A DNA stretch of 64,000 bases, taken from assembly GCF_024199905.1 (NCBI RefSeq), contig NZ_JANAFB010000009.1, positions 1 to 64,000 on the forward strand. Direction: 5' to 3'. The position numbers were made by a program, and so were the translations under genes. The stretch comes from Rothia santali (lineage in GTDB: Bacteria > Actinomycetota > Actinomycetes > Actinomycetales > Micrococcaceae). The number at the start of each line of letters is the position of its first letter. Positions within the stretch are counted from its first letter, which is position 1. The notes under the pieces were generated by a model that was given only the letters and a program-made list of their open reading frames with translations, was not told where the DNA came from and ran no database searches. Shown piece after piece: positions 55,066 to 64,000 of this stretch.

Positions 55066-55683
55066 ATGTCAGATGCCTCGAAGCAGCCGCCGCTGGACCC
55101 GGGACGGGACGAGGAGAGTCCGGACCCCGGCCGCCGGGAGGACCCCGGCGTGCCGGGCCACCCGAGCAGGACCCGCCGGTGCCGGGACGGCCCGAGCACG
55201 AGCCACCGATCCCCGGCCGCCCCGAGCACGAAAACCCGGTGCCCGGCCGCCCGGAGCACGAGCCGCCGGTCCCCGGCCGACCCGAGCAGGACCCGCCGGT
55301 CCCGGGGCGGCCGGACGAGCCCGAGACCCCGGCAGCCCCGGCCCCCCCGCGCGTCCCGGGGTCCCCGGACCGTCCGGACGACCCCTCCGCCCCCGAGGAG
55401 CCGGAGGCCCCGCCGGCGGGCAGCCCCGGATCCCCGGTGGCGACCCCGGCCCGCGCATCCCGGCGGCGACCCCGGCCCGCGCCTGCCGGGCCGCCACGTC
55501 GCGCCGGAGGACCCCTCCTCGCCCAACGGACCCGACGAGACCGCCCCGCCGGCCGATCCCGAGAGCCCCGGTCGGCAGACGCCCGCGGGGGACCCCGGAC
55601 CGGGGTCGCCGCGGCCCCCGAGCCGTCCCGACGAGGGGGAGCCCGAGCGCCCCGCGGGACCGGGGCCCGCTCCGCAGCCGTGA
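55066..55683 (+). CDS. Proline-rich PGRPE-repeat protein, frameshifted
   Basis: Low-complexity acidic protein beginning MSDASKQPPLDPGRDEE. It contains about six copies of a ten-residue unit PGRPEHEPPV, then Pro/Asp/Gly-rich sequence, and ends PAGPGPAPQP. Three single missing bases break the frame: near 55165 in the first repeat (29 bases long where the others are 30), and two near 55430-55470. With them restored one frame of ~206 codons runs from 55066 to the stop at 55681. There is no signal peptide or membrane helix. Function unknown; likely disordered. Confidence 0.55.
   Translation: MSDASKQPPLDPGRDEESPDPGRREDPGVPGHPSRTRRCRDGPSTSHRSPAAPSTKTRCPAARSTSRRSPADPSRTRRSRGGRTSPRPRQPRPPRASRGPRTVRTTPPPPRSRRPRRRAAPDPRWRPRPAHPGGDPGPRLPGRHVAPEDPSSPNGPDETAPPADPESPGRQTPAGDPGPGSPRPPSRPDEGEPERPAGPGPAPQP
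55150..55325. repeat. 30-bp tandem repeat encoding PGRPEHEPPV units
   Basis: Units start at 55150 (29 bases), 55179, 55209, 55239, 55269 (30 bases each) and 55299 (partial). Third codon positions differ between units while the protein motif is kept, so selection has acted on the protein, not the DNA. Confidence 0.9.
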
Positions 55684-55783
55684 TAATTTGTCAGCCTGTC
55701 ACCCGTCCCGCCGCGGCGGGACGGGTGACGCCGGCATTCATGGAATCAGCGCCGCGCGAGCGGACGCGAGTGAGGAGAAGCTC

Positions 55784-56122
55784 TTGGCACAGAAGGTCAA
55801 CGTCATCCTGGAGGACGACCTGGACGGGGGCGCCGCCGCCGAGACGGTGCGGTTCTCCCTGGACGGCAAGCAGTACGAGATGGACCTCTCCGCCGAGAAC
55901 GCCGAGCGCCTGCGCGCGGAGCTGCGCCCCTTCGCCGAGAAGGCCCGGCGGGTCAAGCCCCGCTCCGGCCGCGGGGCCGCGCAGGCCGAATCCGCGCCCC
56001 GCTCGGGCGAGACCGCCCGGATCCGGCAGTGGGCCAAGGACAACGGATACGAGATCTCGGATCGCGGCCGCATCCACAAGGACGTCCGCGAGGCCTACCG
56101 CGCCGCGCAGCAGGCGGCCTGA
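55784..56122 (+). CDS. lsr2: Lsr2 nucleoid-associated protein
   Basis: Actinobacterial xenogeneic-silencing protein of 112 residues. The N-terminal dimerisation part (AQKVNVILEDDLDGG and DLSAENAERLRAELRPF) and the C-terminal AT-rich-DNA binding part (RQWAKDNGYEISDRGRIHKD, with the RGR minor-groove motif) are complete. The start is TTG at 55784 with GAGGAG seven bases upstream. A strong terminator follows. In this family the protein coats AT-rich and foreign DNA. Confidence 0.96.
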   Translation: MAQKVNVILEDDLDGGAAAETVRFSLDGKQYEMDLSAENAERLRAELRPFAEKARRVKPRSGRGAAQAESAPRSGETARIRQWAKDNGYEISDRGRIHKDVREAYRAAQQAA

Positions 56123-56152
56123 GGCGTCGCCGCGCCCGGCGCGGCCTGTCAC

Positions 56153-56209
56153 CCGCGAGGGCGGGCGGAGGAGCACGAGGTGCTCTCCCGCCCGCCCTCG
56201 CGGCGTTTT
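56153..56209 (+). terminator. Terminator after lsr2
   Basis: A 16-bp GC stem (56153-56168 with 56188-56203, starting CCGCGAGGGCGGGCGG) with a nested inner hairpin is followed by CGTTTT. It separates lsr2 from the heat-shock operon. Confidence 0.9.
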
Positions 56210-56249
56210 CGGGTCCGCGAAGGTCCGGGGGATGTCCCTCGGCAAGAAA

Positions 56250-56321
56250 ATTGAGTCGAGCTCGCTCAAGTCTCTTGACATCACCGAAGAACGTGGCAGA
56301 CTTGAGTCAGGAAAACTCAAG
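56250..56321 (+). promoter_or_regulatory. dnaK operon promoter with two HAIR operators
   Basis: A perfect HspR-associated inverted repeat CTTGAGT-N7-ACTCAAG lies at 56301-56321. A second, with 12 of 14 matching bases (ATTGAGT-N7-GCTCAAG), lies at 56250-56270. A -35 TTGACA at 56275-56280 sits between them. HspR, encoded at the operon end, should bind both and repress in the absence of heat stress. Confidence 0.95.
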
Positions 56322-56327
56322 AAGTGA

Positions 56328-58259
<1,932 letters not shown>

Positions 58260-58261
58260 TC

Positions 58262-58876
58262 ATGGCCAACAGCGAGAACACCCAGAACCCCGAGAGCAAC
58301 GACCCGCTGGAGGACGCCTTCAACGCCCCCGACGCAGAAGGCGCTCCCGAGGCCGAAGGTGCGGATGCTGGAGCCACCGCGGAGGAGGCGCCGGCGGCCG
58401 GGGAGGCCGCCGACGCCGCCGAGGCGGAGTTCATCGAGAACCCCGACTCCGAGGCCGAGAAGCTGGCCAACGAGCGCCTCGAGGACCTGCGCCGCCTGCA
58501 GGCCGAGTTCCAGAACTTCCGGAACCGGTCGCAGCGCGAGAAGGACCAGCTCCGCGAGTTCGTGGTCGCCGACGTGCTCGGCTCCCTGCTCCCGGTGATC
58601 GACGACATCGACGCCGCCCGGAAGCACGGGGACCTGACCGACGGCCCCTTCGCCGCCATCGCCGCCAAGCTGCAGGAGGCGCTCACCAAGCAGGGCCTCG
58701 AGGCCTACGGCGAGGTGGGGGAGGACTTCGACCCGAAGATCCACGAGGCGGTCATGCAGCAGCCGACCAGCGAGGTCGCTCCCGACCAGGTCTCCCTGGT
58801 CCTGCGCAGCGGCTACAAGGTCAAGGACCGCGTGGTCCGCGCGGCCCAGGTGGCCGTGGCGGTCGAGGAGTCCTGA
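58262..58876 (+). CDS. grpE: Nucleotide exchange factor GrpE
   Basis: DnaK co-chaperone of 204 residues. An Ala/Glu-rich disordered N-terminal ~60 residues leads into the long helix RLQAEFQNFRNRSQREKDQL and the C-terminal beta-domain with GEVGEDFDPKIHEAVMQ, the family signature. Starts two bases after the dnaK stop. Confidence 0.96.
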   Translation: MANSENTQNPESNDPLEDAFNAPDAEGAPEAEGADAGATAEEAPAAGEAADAAEAEFIENPDSEAEKLANERLEDLRRLQAEFQNFRNRSQREKDQLREFVVADVLGSLLPVIDDIDAARKHGDLTDGPFAAIAAKLQEALTKQGLEAYGEVGEDFDPKIHEAVMQQPTSEVAPDQVSLVLRSGYKVKDRVVRAAQVAVAVEES

Positions 58877-58912
58877 CCGGAGTCCCGATCGGCCGCCCGA
58901 TCCAGTGACCGT

Positions 58913-58970
58913 CGACGCCGGGGTGCCCCGGTTCCGTCCCTCGCCGGGACGGGACCGGCCCCCGGCGTCG
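58913..58970 (+). terminator. Hairpin between grpE and dnaJ
   Basis: CGACGCCGGGG (58913-58923) pairs with CCCCGGCGTCG (58960-58970), with further pairing inside (CCGGTTCCGTCCC region with GGGACGGGACCGG). A TCGTTTCC follows. It probably attenuates transcription between grpE and dnaJ or sets a processed 3' end. Confidence 0.6.
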
Positions 58971-59034
58971 TCGTTTCCGGGCCCGGGGCGGGGCAGAATG
59001 CACACTATGAACGACTTCACGAAAGGAGGCGTCG

Positions 59035-60045
59035 ATGGCTAGCGAGAACTGGCTTGAGAAAGACTTCTACAAGGTTCTGGGCGTCTCCAAGGACGCCAGC
59101 CAGGACGACATCAAGAAGGCCTACCGGAAGCTGGCCCGCAAGTACCACCCGGATCAGAACCCCGGGGACCAGGCCGCCGAGAAGCGCTTCAAGGAGATCT
59201 CCGAGGCCAACACGGTGCTCGGCGACCCGGAGGAGCGCAAGCAGTACGACTCGATCCGGGCCATGGGCTCCGGGGCGCGCTTCAGCGCCGGCGCCGGCGG
59301 CCAGGGCGGTCCCACGGGGGCGGGCGGGTTCGAGGACCTGTTCGGCGACATCTTCGGCGGCCACCGCGCCTCCCCGGGCTACGGCGGGGGCGGGCCGCGG
59401 GTCCAGTACTCCTCCGGCGGCGGGGACCCCTTCGCTGACCTCTTCGGCGGGGGCGGCCGCGGCGGCTACGGCGGCAGTCCCTTCGGCGCCCCGCCGCCCC
59501 AGCCCACGCCCGACGCCGAGGCGCAGGTGACCGTCGACTTCGGGCAGTCCCTCGAGGGCGCTAAGGTCCGCGTGCGGCGGCCCGACGGCAGCACCACCAC
59601 GGTGCGGCTCCCCCAGGGGGTCCGCGACGGGCAGAAGGTGCGCCTGCGCGGCAAGGGCAACTCCGGCCCGGGCGGCACGTCCGACCTGATCGTGACCGTG
59701 CACGTGCGCCCGCACGAGGTCTTCGAGCGCTCCGGCGAGGACCTGACCCTCCACGTCCCGGTGACGGTGGAGGAGGCGACGCTGGGCACCGTCCTGACGG
59801 TCCCGACGCCCGACGGCTCGACCGTGCGGCTGCGCCTGGCCCCGGGTCAGGAGCCCGGCAAGCGCATGCGCGTCAAGGGCCGCGGCGTCAAGACCGCCAA
59901 GCGCACGGGCAACCTCTACGTGATCCCGGAGGTCCGGGTCCCCACGGGGCTGAGCCCCGAGGCCGAGGAGGCGCTGCACCGCTTCACCGAGCTCGCGGAG
60001 CAGCCGGATCCCCGGAGCGCCCTGTTCGAGAAGGCGAAGGTGTGA
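59035..60045 (+). CDS. dnaJ: DnaJ-type co-chaperone without zinc finger
   Basis: Hsp40 co-chaperone of 336 residues. J domain at the N-terminus (DFYKVLGVSKDASQDDIKKA, with YHPDQNPGD containing HPD), then a Gly/Phe-rich linker of ~90 residues, then two DnaJ C-terminal beta domains. The four CxxCxGxG zinc repeats of classical DnaJ are absent, making it a type II (CbpA-like) protein. AAAGGAGG precedes the ATG. Located between grpE and hspR. Confidence 0.95.
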   Translation: MASENWLEKDFYKVLGVSKDASQDDIKKAYRKLARKYHPDQNPGDQAAEKRFKEISEANTVLGDPEERKQYDSIRAMGSGARFSAGAGGQGGPTGAGGFEDLFGDIFGGHRASPGYGGGGPRVQYSSGGGDPFADLFGGGGRGGYGGSPFGAPPPQPTPDAEAQVTVDFGQSLEGAKVRVRRPDGSTTTVRLPQGVRDGQKVRLRGKGNSGPGGTSDLIVTVHVRPHEVFERSGEDLTLHVPVTVEEATLGTVLTVPTPDGSTVRLRLAPGQEPGKRMRVKGRGVKTAKRTGNLYVIPEVRVPTGLSPEAEEALHRFTELAEQPDPRSALFEKAKV

Positions 60046-60051
60046 TCGTCC

Positions 60052-60498
60052 ATGCACTTCAGTGACGCCAACCAGCCGCTCTTCGTGATCTCGGTGGCCG
60101 CTGAACTCGCGGAGATGCACCCCCAGACCCTCCGGCAGTACGACCGGATGGGCCTGGTCACCCCCTCGCGGCTCCCGGGGCGGGCGCGCCGCTACTCGCA
60201 GCGCGACGTCGAGCGGCTGCAGCAGATCCAGCGGCTCTCCCACGAGGGGGTCTCGCTCGAGGGCATCAAGCGGGTCCTGCAGCTGGAGAACCAGGTGGAC
60301 GCCCTGCAGTCGCGGGTGCGCGAGCTGACCGCGGAGCTGCAGCACGCGCGAGACCAGCTGGAGGAGTCGAGCCGGATCTTCGCGGCGGGGTTGGGGGGCG
60401 ACGTCGTCCGGCTCGGCCGCGGCCAGCGCCCCGCGGCGCGCAAGTACTCCCGGGCGCTGATGCTCTACGACCCGGAGCGGCGGGGGCCCGCGAGGTAA
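60052..60498 (+). CDS. hspR: Heat-shock repressor HspR (MerR family)
   Basis: Autorepressor of the operon, 148 residues. MerR-type helix-turn-helix with AAELAEMHPQTLRQYDRMGL and the wing RARRYSQRDVERLQQI, then a coiled-coil LQSRVRELTAELQHARDQLE. It is expected to bind the two HAIR sites before dnaK with help from DnaK. Six bases after dnaJ. Confidence 0.96.
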   Translation: MHFSDANQPLFVISVAAELAEMHPQTLRQYDRMGLVTPSRLPGRARRYSQRDVERLQQIQRLSHEGVSLEGIKRVLQLENQVDALQSRVRELTAELQHARDQLEESSRIFAAGLGGDVVRLGRGQRPAARKYSRALMLYDPERRGPAR

Positions 60499-60514
60499 CG
60501 GTCTCGTTAACCGG

Positions 60515-60565
60515 CGTGCCGGGAGGGCCCCGTGGATTGCCGGGGGGCCTCCCGTTCCCTAGTGT
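60515..60565 (+). promoter_or_regulatory. hspR terminator hairpin and AGCS promoter
   Basis: An imperfect hairpin (GCCGGGAGGGCCCCG... pairing with CGGGGGGCCTCCCG) ends the dnaK operon. Overlapping it is a promoter TTGCCG (60537-60542), 17 bases, TAGTGT (60560-60565) about 40 bases before the symporter start. Confidence 0.6.
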
Positions 60566-60604
60566 GATCTAGACAATCATCGATCACGCGAGACGAGGCG
60601 GCCC

Positions 60605-62053
60605 GTGCTGGAGCAACTTGAGACAGTCCTAGGGGAGATCAGCGGCGTGGTGTGGGGGCCCTTCCTCCTCATTCCGCTCCTACTGGGGACGGGGGCCTGG
60701 CTCACGTACCGGCTCCGCGGCATCCAGTTCACCAAGCTGGCGTCCGCGCTGCGCCTGGCGTTCTTCGACCGGAAGGACGCCGGCGCCGAGGGAGGGGACA
60801 TCTCGCAGTTCCAGGCCCTGACCACCGCGCTGGCGGCGACCGTGGGCACGGGCAACATCGTGGGCGTCGCGACGGCGATCTCCGTCGGGGGCCCCGGGGC
60901 GCTGTTCTGGATGTGGGTCACCGCCCTGCTGGGCATGGCCTCGAAGTACTCCGAGGCCTTCCTCGGCGTCAGGTTCCGGACCAAGGACGCCAAGGGTGAG
61001 GTCTCCGGCGGGCCGCAGTACTACCTGCAGCGGGGGATCCGCGGCGGGTTCGGGAAGTTCCTGGCCCTGTTCTTCGCGATCGCCGCGGTGATCGCCTCCT
61101 TCGGCATCGGCAACATGACCCAGGGCAACTCGATCGCGACCAACGTGGAGGACTCCTTCGGCTTCCCGGTCTGGATCACCGGGGCGGTGCTGGCCGTCCT
61201 GACCCTCCTGGTGCTGGTCGGCGGCATCAAGTCCATCGGCAAGGTGACCTCGGCCCTGGTGCCGGTCATGATCCTGTTCTACGTGCTGGGGGCCCTCTAC
61301 ATCCTGGCCGTGAACGTCGTCGACATCCCGGCGGCCCTCGGCCTCATCTTCACGAGCGCCTTCACCGGCCACGCCGCCGCGGGCGGCTTCCTCGGCTCCA
61401 CGATCATGCTGGCCGTGCAGATGGGCGTGGCCCGCGGCATCTTCTCCAACGAGTCGGGCATGGGCTCGGCGGCCATCGCGGCCGCGGCGGCCAACACCAC
61501 CCACCCGGTGCGCCAGGGCCTGGTGTCCATGACGCAGACCTTCATCGACACGATCATCGTGGTCAGCTGCACCGGCCTGGTCATCATCACCACCGGCGTG
61601 TGGGACCAGGGCGAGGAGTCCGCCGGCGTCATGACCAACCTCGCCTTCGGGCACGGCCTGCCGGGGGAGTCCGGCGGCCTCATCGTGACCGTCGGCCTCG
61701 TGCTCTTCGCCTACTCGACCATCCTGGGCTGGGCGTACTACGGGGAGCGCAACGTCGAGCGGCTGGTCGGGCGCCGCGGGGTGATGCCGTACCGCGTCTT
61801 CTTCTCCGTGATCGTCTTCATCGGGGCGACCGTGCCGCTCAGCCTGGTCTGGACGTTCTCCGACCTCGCCAACGGCCTGATGGCGCTGCCCAACCTGCTG
61901 GGGCTGCTGATCCTCTCGGGCCTGATCGCCCGCGAGACCCGACACTACCTCCTCAACGACCCCCGGCTGCTGGCGGACAAGGCGCAGGTGGACGCGTTCA
62001 TGGAGGGCCGGCCGGGCGCCATCGACGCCTACGAGCCGGTCGGCCGCCGGTAG
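60605..62053 (+). CDS. Alanine/glycine:sodium symporter (AGCS family)
   Basis: Sodium-coupled amino-acid importer of 482 residues with about ten to eleven helices. Family landmarks are QFQALTTALAATVGTGNIVG, the AGCS signature GGPGALFWMWVTALLGMASK, and ARGIFSNESGMGSAAIAAAA. It starts with GTG at 60605. Substrate is alanine or glycine by family. A long terminator follows. Confidence 0.95.
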   Translation: MLEQLETVLGEISGVVWGPFLLIPLLLGTGAWLTYRLRGIQFTKLASALRLAFFDRKDAGAEGGDISQFQALTTALAATVGTGNIVGVATAISVGGPGALFWMWVTALLGMASKYSEAFLGVRFRTKDAKGEVSGGPQYYLQRGIRGGFGKFLALFFAIAAVIASFGIGNMTQGNSIATNVEDSFGFPVWITGAVLAVLTLLVLVGGIKSIGKVTSALVPVMILFYVLGALYILAVNVVDIPAALGLIFTSAFTGHAAAGGFLGSTIMLAVQMGVARGIFSNESGMGSAAIAAAAANTTHPVRQGLVSMTQTFIDTIIVVSCTGLVIITTGVWDQGEESAGVMTNLAFGHGLPGESGGLIVTVGLVLFAYSTILGWAYYGERNVERLVGRRGVMPYRVFFSVIVFIGATVPLSLVWTFSDLANGLMALPNLLGLLILSGLIARETRHYLLNDPRLLADKAQVDAFMEGRPGAIDAYEPVGRR

Positions 62054-62070
62054 GCCGCCCGGAGCACCCC

Positions 62071-62121
62071 CTCACGCGCGAGGCCCCCTTCCCTGCTGGG
62101 GAAGGGGGCCTCGCGCGTGAG
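62071..62121 (+). terminator. Terminator after the AGCS gene
   Basis: A perfect 23-bp stem (62071-62093 with 62099-62121, beginning CTCACGCGCGAGGCCCCCTT) with a 5-base loop. No T tract. It can act on both strands and also closes the convergent trmB. Confidence 0.9.
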
Positions 62122-62157
62122 GTCGGGCGCCGGGGCGGTCCGACGCCGGCTCCGGGC

Positions 62158-62907
62158 TCAGACGCGCCGGTAGGTCAGGTCGTGGGCGCGGCGCCCCGCC
62201 TCGCCGGCCTTGCGCTCGAAGCTGGTGAGGATCCGGCCCTCCCAGCGCGGCGACCAGCCGCCCTCGGGGTCCGCCTCGGTCGCCCCGGCGCCGGGGAAGA
62301 CGTTCTCGAAGTCCGCCGAGGCCTCCAGGACCTCGCGCATGACCAGCGCGTACTCCTCCCAGTCGGTGGCCAGGCGCCACAGCCCGCCCGGTTTGAGCAC
62401 GCGGGCCGCCTTGGCCGCGAAGTCGGGCGAGACCAGGCGGCGCTTGTGGTGGCGCTTCTTGTGCCAGGGGTCCGGGAAGAACACCCACAGCTCGTCGACG
62501 CCGTCCTCGGGCAGCAGGTGGTCCAGCACCTCGGGCGCGTTGGCCTGCACGCAGCGGACGTTCTCGACGCCGGCCTGGCCCATCTTCAGCAGGAGGTCGG
62601 CGATCCCGGGGGTGTAGACCTCCACCGCCAGGTAGTCGTTCTCCGGGTGCTGCGAGGCGGCGCTCACCACTGCCTCGCCGAGCCCGGAGCCGATCTCGAC
62701 GACCAGGGGAGCGCGGCGACCGTAGACGCGCTCCTGGTCGAAGGAGGCCCCGGCGGCCACGGAGGTGTCGGTGAGCTCGCGGGGCACCTCCAGGACGTGG
62801 GTGGGGGAGTAGGTGTCCCAGGCGTTCTGCCGGCGGGCCGTCAGCCGGTCTCCGCGCCGCACGAAGGAGTACGGCTGGCGGTGGAACTTCTGCGGTACCT
62901 CGTTCAT
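62158..62907 (-). CDS. trmB: tRNA (guanine-N7-)-methyltransferase TrmB
   Basis: SAM-dependent enzyme making m7G46 in tRNA, 249 residues. Motif I is VVEIGSGLGEAVV, then EVYTPGIADLL, and WVFFPDPWHKKRHHKRRL, the diagnostic TrmB core; WRLATDWEEYALVM follows. ATG 62907 has GAGGGG upstream and is preferred over the in-frame ATG at 62919. Confidence 0.96.
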   Translation of the reverse strand: MNEVPQKFHRQPYSFVRRGDRLTARRQNAWDTYSPTHVLEVPRELTDTSVAAGASFDQERVYGRRAPLVVEIGSGLGEAVVSAASQHPENDYLAVEVYTPGIADLLLKMGQAGVENVRCVQANAPEVLDHLLPEDGVDELWVFFPDPWHKKRHHKRRLVSPDFAAKAARVLKPGGLWRLATDWEEYALVMREVLEASADFENVFPGAGATEADPEGGWSPRWEGRILTSFERKAGEAGRRAHDLTYRRV

Positions 62908-62995
62908 GGATCCCCTCATCGGTGGTGCGGCGGCGTCGTGCCGGTCATGCGGCGTTCAGCTTACAGCACGCCCCGCGGGGCCGCCTCGGGCACGA

Positions 62996-63048
62996 CGCCG
63001 CCCGCCCACCCCGGCGCGCGTCGGGCGAGGGGTGGGCGGGCGGCGTTT
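62996..63048 (-). terminator. Terminator after the DoxX-like gene
   Basis: A perfect 17-bp stem, CGCCGCCCGCCCACCCC (62996-63012) with GGGGTGGGCGGGCGGCG (63029-63045). TTT follows on the plus strand. It lies between the DoxX-like gene end and the trmB start. Confidence 0.8.
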
Positions 63049-63088
63049 CGGGGTGCGGGCGGACTGGGGTCCGCCCGGCGGGGTCCGG

Positions 63089-63514
63089 CTACTTCTTCTT
63101 GCGCTTCTTGCCCTTGCCCTGGATGAGCAGGGCCAGGGCGATGGCGGCCAGCCAGGAGTCCTTCGCGACCGGGGTCCCGGACTGGGAGGGGCGGACGCCG
63201 TCGTCGAGGGTCATGTCCTCGGTGCGGAAGTACATGGTGAGCATGCCGGCGGAGAACGCGCCGAGCGCGAGGCCCGCGAGGCGGTTGGGGAAGATCGGGG
63301 TGAGCAGGGTCGCGCCGACGGCCATCTCGGAGTAGGCCAGCGCCTTGCCGAAGGTCGCGGCGTCGAGGTCCTTCACGGCCGGGAACGCGTTGGCGGCCAT
63401 CGACTGCAGGTACCCCGCGGAGTCGGCGTCGAGCTCGAGCTTGCTGATGCCCGAGTTGAGGATGAATGCGCCCGGGATGCCGCGCAGGGCGGCGTTGGCG
63501 AGGTTGAAAGCCAT
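63089..63514 (-). CDS. DoxX-like small membrane protein
   Basis: Protein of 141 residues with about four hydrophobic segments (GIPGAFILNSGISKLEL, ALAYSEMAVGATLLTPIF, AGLALGAFSAGMLTMYF, LAAIALALLIQ) and a lysine-rich end GKGKKRKKK. The helix pattern and the early GISKLELD resemble DoxX/DoxD-like proteins. The start at 63514 has AAGGA upstream; the frame extends to 63547 without support. Function unknown. Confidence 0.75.
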   Translation of the reverse strand: MAFNLANAALRGIPGAFILNSGISKLELDADSAGYLQSMAANAFPAVKDLDAATFGKALAYSEMAVGATLLTPIFPNRLAGLALGAFSAGMLTMYFRTEDMTLDDGVRPSQSGTPVAKDSWLAAIALALLIQGKGKKRKKK

Positions 63515-63842
63515 GATCGAATCCTTCTCTGCGGTGGTCCTGTGCAACTCGTGCGGGACGGCCTCGCGCCTCGCACTTAACTGATCAGCCTATACACAAG
63601 TCGGTTCCCGGGCGCCCGGGTCGGGGCGTGTTCTCCCGCCGAGAAGCCGCGTGACACCGCGGTCCCGTGCGCCGGGGGCCCGCGCCCCTGCACAGCGGAC
63701 CCCCGCGCCCCTCCGCCGCGGGCCCGCGCCGCGGCGGGAGGGGCGCGGGGCCGGGGACGCGAAAGGACCCGGCGGCCGCTGCCCGGCCGCCGGGTCCTCC
63801 CCGTGTGGTGATGCCGGCCCGCGAGGGGCCGTTCGGCGCGTC
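63515..63842. other. Intergenic region with two large hairpins
   Basis: About 330 bases without a supported gene. The AT-rich CTTAACTGATCAGCCTATAC near 63577-63596 probably holds the promoter of the DoxX-like gene. CCCCGCGCCCCTCCGCCGCGG near 63705 pairs with CGCGGCGGGAGGGGCGCGGGG near 63730. GGACCCGGCGGCCG (63765-63778) pairs with 63784-63797, followed on the minus strand by TTTCG, the dps terminator. Confidence 0.7.
63765..63797 (-). terminator. Terminator of dps
   Basis: A perfect 14-bp stem with a five-base loop lies 46 bases past the dps stop, and TTTCG follows it in the direction of transcription. Confidence 0.85.
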
Positions 63843-64000
63843 CTACTTGTCCAGGACGCCCTCGTTGTTCTCCAGGTGGGCCCGGATGAACCACTGGAAC
63901 TTCTCCAGCTCCGCGGTCTGGCCGATGAGGATGTCCTCGGTGACCGGGTCGATGTCGCGGGTCTTGGCCATCGCGACGCGGTGGTCCTCGATCAGGCCGG
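63843..64000 (-). CDS. dps: Dps-family DNA-protection/ferritin-like protein, partial
   Basis: C-terminal ~51 residues of a Dps protein, read on the minus strand to the TAG at 63843-63845; the rest lies beyond the window. Visible are GLIEDHRVAMAKTRDIDPVT, DILIGQTAELEKFQWFIRAH and the ending LENNEGVLDK, typical of Dps helix D and E. Dps binds DNA and oxidises iron with hydrogen peroxide to protect cells under stress. Confidence 0.93.
   Translation of the reverse strand, partial: GLIEDHRVAMAKTRDIDPVTEDILIGQTAELEKFQWFIRAHLENNEGVLDK

Noticed and set aside
63577-63894. Minus-strand frame of 105 codons between the DoxX-like gene and dps
   Set aside because: It overlaps the dps coding end out of frame, runs through two hairpins and has shadow-like composition.

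Overview
The window reads as chromosomal DNA of a very GC-rich actinobacterium, most likely a Micrococcales (Micrococcaceae-like) species. The evidence is the dnaK-grpE-dnaJ-hspR operon behind HAIR operators, an Lsr2 nucleoid protein, an IdeR/DtxR-type iron box, an actinobacterial dCTP deaminase, an MrpA-MrpB fusion, zinc-free paralogues of L28/L33/S14, and GTG/TTG starts. I see no transposase, integrase, phage gene, CRISPR array or plasmid function. The species is not determined.

Layout. 1-1.2 kb: end of an acyl-CoA ligase. 1.4-4.1 kb: methionine importer metQ-metN-metI (minus). 4.5-17 kb: a polyol-catabolism region with an MFS transporter, a SorC regulator, a zinc alcohol dehydrogenase, a DhaK-DhaL type ketose kinase, RpiB, a mannitol/arabitol dehydrogenase and xylulokinase, followed on the other strand by an FGGY kinase plus SDR. 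17-18.8 kb: a membrane protein and a HAD phosphatase. 18.9-24 kb: an iron-siderophore uptake operon (binding protein, two permeases, ATPase, siderophore-interacting reductase) behind a promoter overlapped by an iron box. 24-26.5 kb: SGNH hydrolase, rpmB-rpmG-rpsN, HU. 26.5-30.2 kb: copper-related CopC and CopD-CtaG genes. 30.4-38.2 kb: NHL/thioredoxin protein, exported and membrane proteins, methyltransferase, tRNA-Gly, dcd, a MauE-thioredoxin gene and an MFS protein. 38.4-45.5 kb: mrp Na+/H+ antiporter operon. 45.6-49 kb: TPP riboswitch with ykoEDC. 49-55 kb: ABC exporter, class IV PLP enzyme, Bcr/CflA MFS, P-loop kinase, low-molecular-weight phosphatase. 55-60.5 kb: proline-rich repeat protein, lsr2, dnaK operon. 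60.6-64 kb: alanine/sodium symporter, trmB, DoxX-like protein, end of dps.

How genes work together. The polyol region can funnel tetritols and pentitols into the non-oxidative pentose phosphate pathway, and a shared sequence GAACG-N-(A/T)-TGTGC in front of the transporter and between the regulator and the dehydrogenase suggests one regulon. The iron, thiamine, methionine and heat-shock operons each carry a recognisable control element or hairpin.

Two window-wide patterns deserve attention. First, six genes are broken by frame changes. Wherever the lost base can be placed it is a single missing base, mostly in a short G or C run, and the intended protein can be read through; this looks more like sequencing error than real decay. 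Second, at least eight genes have no Shine-Dalgarno sequence but a -10 like hexamer ending 6 or 7 bases before ATG/GTG, as expected for leaderless mRNAs. I did not find a clear new defence or mobile system; the best novelty candidates are the combined polyol regulon, an unexplained 21-bp inverted repeat at 13.7 kb, and a PGRPE-repeat protein beside lsr2.
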